A stretch of DNA of 8,154 nucleotides. It comes from an uncultured Ruminococcus sp. Lineage in GTDB: Bacteria > Bacillota > Clostridia > Oscillospirales > Acutalibacteraceae. Positions 5,930 through 8,154 of this stretch are shown here, piece by piece; the first letter of the stretch is position 1, and the number at the start of each line of letters is the position of its first letter. The position numbers and the translations under genes are program-made. Below the pieces are notes generated by a model. That model had not been told where the DNA came from. It did not search any database and saw only the letters and a program-made list of their open reading frames with translations. The stretch is from positions 1-8,154 of the forward strand of contig CACYDK010000183.1 of assembly GCA_902773155.1 (NCBI GenBank), read 5' to 3'.

Positions 5930-7492
5930 TTGATTATTCAGATTGCAATGATCGCGGTCTTTTTCGCCGTAATGATAGGCGTCGGCATTTACTGCCGCAG
6001 ACACGCGACAGATGTAAACGGTTTTGTCCTGGGCGGACGCTCCGTAGGTCCGTGGCTCACGGCCTTTGCGTTTGGAACCTCGTATTTCTCGGCGGTTATC
6101 TTCGTCGGCTACGCCGGACAGTTCGGATGGAATTTCGGTCTCGCCTCAACATGGATCGGACTCGGAAACGCCTTTATCGGCTCGCTCCTAGCGTGGGTAA
6201 TCCTCGGACGCCGCACACGAGTTATGACTCAGAAGATTGACAGCCGCACCATGCCCGACTTTTTTGGCTCGCGCTTCGACTCGCCCTCGCTTAGGATCAT
6301 CGCCTCGATTATCGTATTCATTTTCCTGATCCCCTACACGGCTTCGCTCTACAACGGACTTTCGAGCCTGTTCAATATGGCGTTCAACCTGCCGTACTGG
6401 GTATGCATTCTCATCATGGCCGCTCTCACCGCGGTATACGTAATATTCGGCGGCTATATGGCCACGGCGATCAACGATTTCATCCAGGGAATCGTAATGC
6501 TGTTCGGAATCGTGGCGGTAGTAGTAGCGGTTCTCGTTCGCAACGGCGGCTTCACCGAGGCTGTTAACTCGCTCTCAAAAATAGACACGGGTACAGGTCT
6601 CAACGGCGGCTTTGCTTCGTTCTTCGGCACCGATCCGCTCGCTCTGCTCTTCGTAGTTATCCTCACCTCTCTCGGAACCTGGGGACTTCCGCAAATGGTC
6701 GGCAAGTTCTACGCTATCCGCAGCGAGGCCTCGATCAAAAAGGGCACGATCATCTCGACAGCCTTCGCGCTCATCGTAGCCGGCGGATGTTACTTCCTCG
6801 GCGGCTTCGGCAGACTTTACGGCGATTCCGTAGTATCGGCCGACGGCAAGGTAAACTTTGACGGAATCATCCCGACAATGCTCTCCGACCTTTCGCCGGT
6901 AATCGTTGCGATCGTTATCGTACTCGTGCTTTCGGCTTCAATGTCCACCCTCTCGTCGCTCGTGCTCACCTCGAGCTCGACGCTCACCCTCGACGTTATC
7001 ATGCCCAGAACCAAGAAGAAGTCTGACGAGAAGAAGCAGGTGCTCATTATGAGAGTATTCATCGTATTCTTCATCATTGTCTCGGCTGTTATCGCGATCG
7101 TCAAGGACACCTTTGGCTTCACCTTCATCGCTCAGATGATGGGCGTAAGCTGGGGAGCTCTCGCGGGAGCCTTCCTCGCTCCGTTCCTCTACGGGCTTTA
7201 CTGGAAAAGAACCACAAAGGCCGGCGTTATCGCAAGCTTTATCACAGGCTGCGGCATCGAGATCCTTCAGCTTTATATCTCGCTTTCGGGCAACAATTTC
7301 TCAATACCCGTGCTCAACTATCTCTTTGCCTCGTCCATCCGCTCCGGCACACTTGCGATGGTCGTAGGACTTGTTATCGTGCCTATAGTAAGCCTTATCT
7401 CAAAGTCACCGGAGAAGTCGGTTGTAGAAAACGCCTTTGCCGGTTACGACAGCAAGGTACAGGTATCCAAGAAAAAGAATCTTGGCGACTAA
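5930..7492 (+). CDS. Sodium:solute symporter (SSS family), PutP-like
   Basis: An inner-membrane secondary transporter that should couple Na+ entry to uptake of a small organic solute. From this start it has 520 residues (6 fewer than from an upstream TTG), with about 13 hydrophobic helices, normal for the family. Visible signatures (numbered from the 5930 start): FVLGGRSVGPWLTA (32-45), the glycine/aromatic-rich second helix, a GGYMA..INDFIQG segment (174-187), and SASMSTLSS (335-343), which aligns with the PutP Na2-site Ser-Thr pair (here Ser339-Thr340). The substrate cannot be read; proline and other amino or organic acids are options. The TTG at 5930 is chosen because AAAGGA ends nine bases before it. 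TTG at 5912 would precede that site and lie about 12 bases from the predicted transcript start; ATG at 5948 is too far downstream. It is monocistronic, with a repressor-type operator. Confidence 0.9.
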   Translation: MIIQIAMIAVFFAVMIGVGIYCRRHATDVNGFVLGGRSVGPWLTAFAFGTSYFSAVIFVGYAGQFGWNFGLASTWIGLGNAFIGSLLAWVILGRRTRVMTQKIDSRTMPDFFGSRFDSPSLRIIASIIVFIFLIPYTASLYNGLSSLFNMAFNLPYWVCILIMAALTAVYVIFGGYMATAINDFIQGIVMLFGIVAVVVAVLVRNGGFTEAVNSLSKIDTGTGLNGGFASFFGTDPLALLFVVILTSLGTWGLPQMVGKFYAIRSEASIKKGTIISTAFALIVAGGCYFLGGFGRLYGDSVVSADGKVNFDGIIPTMLSDLSPVIVAIVIVLVLSASMSTLSSLVLTSSSTLTLDVIMPRTKKKSDEKKQVLIMRVFIVFFIIVSAVIAIVKDTFGFTFIAQMMGVSWGALAGAFLAPFLYGLYWKRTTKAGVIASFITGCGIEILQLYISLSGNNFSIPVLNYLFASSIRSGTLAMVVGLVIVPIVSLISKSPEKSVVENAFAGYDSKVQVSKKKNLGD

Positions 7493-7495
7493 ACA

Positions 7496-7521
7496 AAAGA
7501 CCCCCGATCCCGGGGGTCTTT
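7496..7521. terminator. Bidirectional terminator between symporter and spoVT
   Basis: AAAGACCCCCG (7496-7506) and CGGGGGTCTTT (7511-7521) form an 11 bp perfect stem with a four-base loop. The minus strand continues into TTTTGTTTAG and the plus strand has TCTTTACTAATTTT. It lies between the two convergent stop codons with almost no extra DNA, so it probably serves both genes. Confidence 0.85.
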
Positions 7522-7522
7522 A

Positions 7523-8062
7523 CTAATTTTCCATCTGTTTTCCAAGGAAGGCTGCGGCGCTTTGCGCGAGCTTTGTTTCCGTCTCGGAGGGGGATTTCTC
7601 GCCGTTTTGCAGCATGATCACCGCGCCCGTGACGTCGCCGGCGGCTATGATCGGATAAATCACGGCCGCGGCTCGGTCGATCCCCTCCACGGGATAAACG
7701 TCCGCGGTCTCGCCCTGCCGCGACTGAAAGCTTCGGCGGTTTTCCATATAATTCTCGAGCACCGAGGTGATCCTCCGCTCAAGGAACTCTCGGCGGCTCA
7801 CTCCCGCCGCGGCTATAATGTGGTCGCGGTCAGAGATAAGCGTCGGCAGATCCGAGATCCGCGACAGCACGTCCGCGTACTGCCCCGCGAATTCCGACAT
7901 CTCCCCGACCGGTGAGTACTTCTTGAAAATAACCTCTCCGTCCGTAGCGGTGTAAATCTCCAGAGGGTCGCCCTCGCGGATTCTGAGAGTTCTGCGGATT
8001 TCCTTGGGGATAACCACTCTCCCGAGGTCGTCGATCCGCCTTACAATTCCTGTTGCCTTCAT
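7523..8062 (-). CDS. spoVT: Stage V sporulation protein T (SpoVT), AbrB-type regulator
   Basis: A 179-residue DNA-binding regulator; the Bacillus protein has 178. Residues 1-50 are the AbrB-like swapped-hairpin domain, with MKATGIVRRIDDLGRVVIPK and EIRRTLRIREGDPLEI matching Bacillus SpoVT essentially without change. Residues 55-179 fit the GAF-like domain, with the conserved DRD (78-80), GID (127-129) and the C-terminal AAAFLGKQME ending. In Bacillus SpoVT acts late in the forespore, adjusting sigma-G dependent genes and spore coat and germination properties; the same role is inferred here. The start has AAGGGAG nine bases before the ATG. It is convergent with the symporter and shares its terminator. 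It is the most GC-rich gene of the window. Confidence 0.96.
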   Translation of the reverse strand: MKATGIVRRIDDLGRVVIPKEIRRTLRIREGDPLEIYTATDGEVIFKKYSPVGEMSEFAGQYADVLSRISDLPTLISDRDHIIAAAGVSRREFLERRITSVLENYMENRRSFQSRQGETADVYPVEGIDRAAAVIYPIIAAGDVTGAVIMLQNGEKSPSETETKLAQSAAAFLGKQMEN

Positions 8063-8154
8063 ATCTTAAATCTCCCTTATCTATCAAATTAATTAAATCA
8101 CTTGCCCATTTATCTTTTGCAATTTCAGGCAGAAAATACAATTTGTTGAATGGA
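8063..8154 (-). other. Upstream region of spoVT
   Basis: An AT-rich 92-base stretch containing the ribosome binding site (AAGGGAG). I looked for a sigma-G type promoter (TGAATA and CATACTA-like boxes) and for a sigma-A promoter and found no convincing one; TGAAAT with CAAGTGA 17 bases later is too poor a match to call. The promoter may lie beyond the window edge. Confidence 0.4.

Noticed and set aside
7830..8141. 103-codon leftward frame starting upstream of spoVT and running into it in another phase
   Set aside because: The first 25 residues look fairly protein-like, so I considered the tail of an upstream gene, but the rest is the out-of-frame reading of spoVT and turns Arg/Gly-rich. No ribosome binding site was seen.

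Overview
The window looks like chromosomal DNA from an anaerobic, spore-forming Firmicute of class Clostridia. The evidence is a SpoVT regulator nearly identical at its N-terminus to the Bacillus protein, an RNase Y, strong AGGAGG-type ribosome binding sites, and a SpoVK/CbbX-type AAA+ protein. No phage, transposon, CRISPR, tRNA or rRNA signature was seen.

Left half (1-3484) is transcribed leftward. Reading with transcription it holds gap (glyceraldehyde-3-phosphate dehydrogenase, 2391-3422), an intrinsic terminator, a two-module AAA+ protein (174-2264) whose first module has lost its ATPase motifs, and the first 20 codons of pgk (phosphoglycerate kinase), cut by the window edge. gap and pgk catalyse consecutive steps of lower glycolysis; the AAA+ gene sits between them. 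gap and pgk each have a strong promoter of their own, and the AAA+ gene has a weaker candidate, so this is a cluster of separate units more than one operon. The pgk promoter overlaps the AAA+ stop codon and its mRNA would begin in a stable hairpin.

The centre (3485-4127) is a long non-coding stretch between divergent genes. A near-consensus rightward promoter (TTGACA, 17 bases, TACTAT) starts a leader of about 420 bases full of complementary segments and ending in a helix that would bury the ribosome binding site of rny. This is the best candidate here for an undescribed regulatory RNA.

Right half (4128-8154) holds rny (RNase Y, the membrane-anchored mRNA-decay endonuclease) with a two-part terminator, then a sodium:solute symporter whose promoter carries a perfect palindrome and a tandem 15-base repeat (a likely repressor operator), and finally spoVT on the opposite strand. 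The symporter and spoVT converge on one bidirectional terminator.

Base and codon use change between the halves. Hand counts of sampled lines give about 46-48% GC with CTT leucine and ATA isoleucine codons on the left, and about 53-62% GC with CTC and ATC codons on the right. The change falls in the central intergenic stretch. It may reflect horizontal transfer, a rearrangement, or a chimeric metagenome assembly, and the last must be excluded before the gene order is given any meaning.
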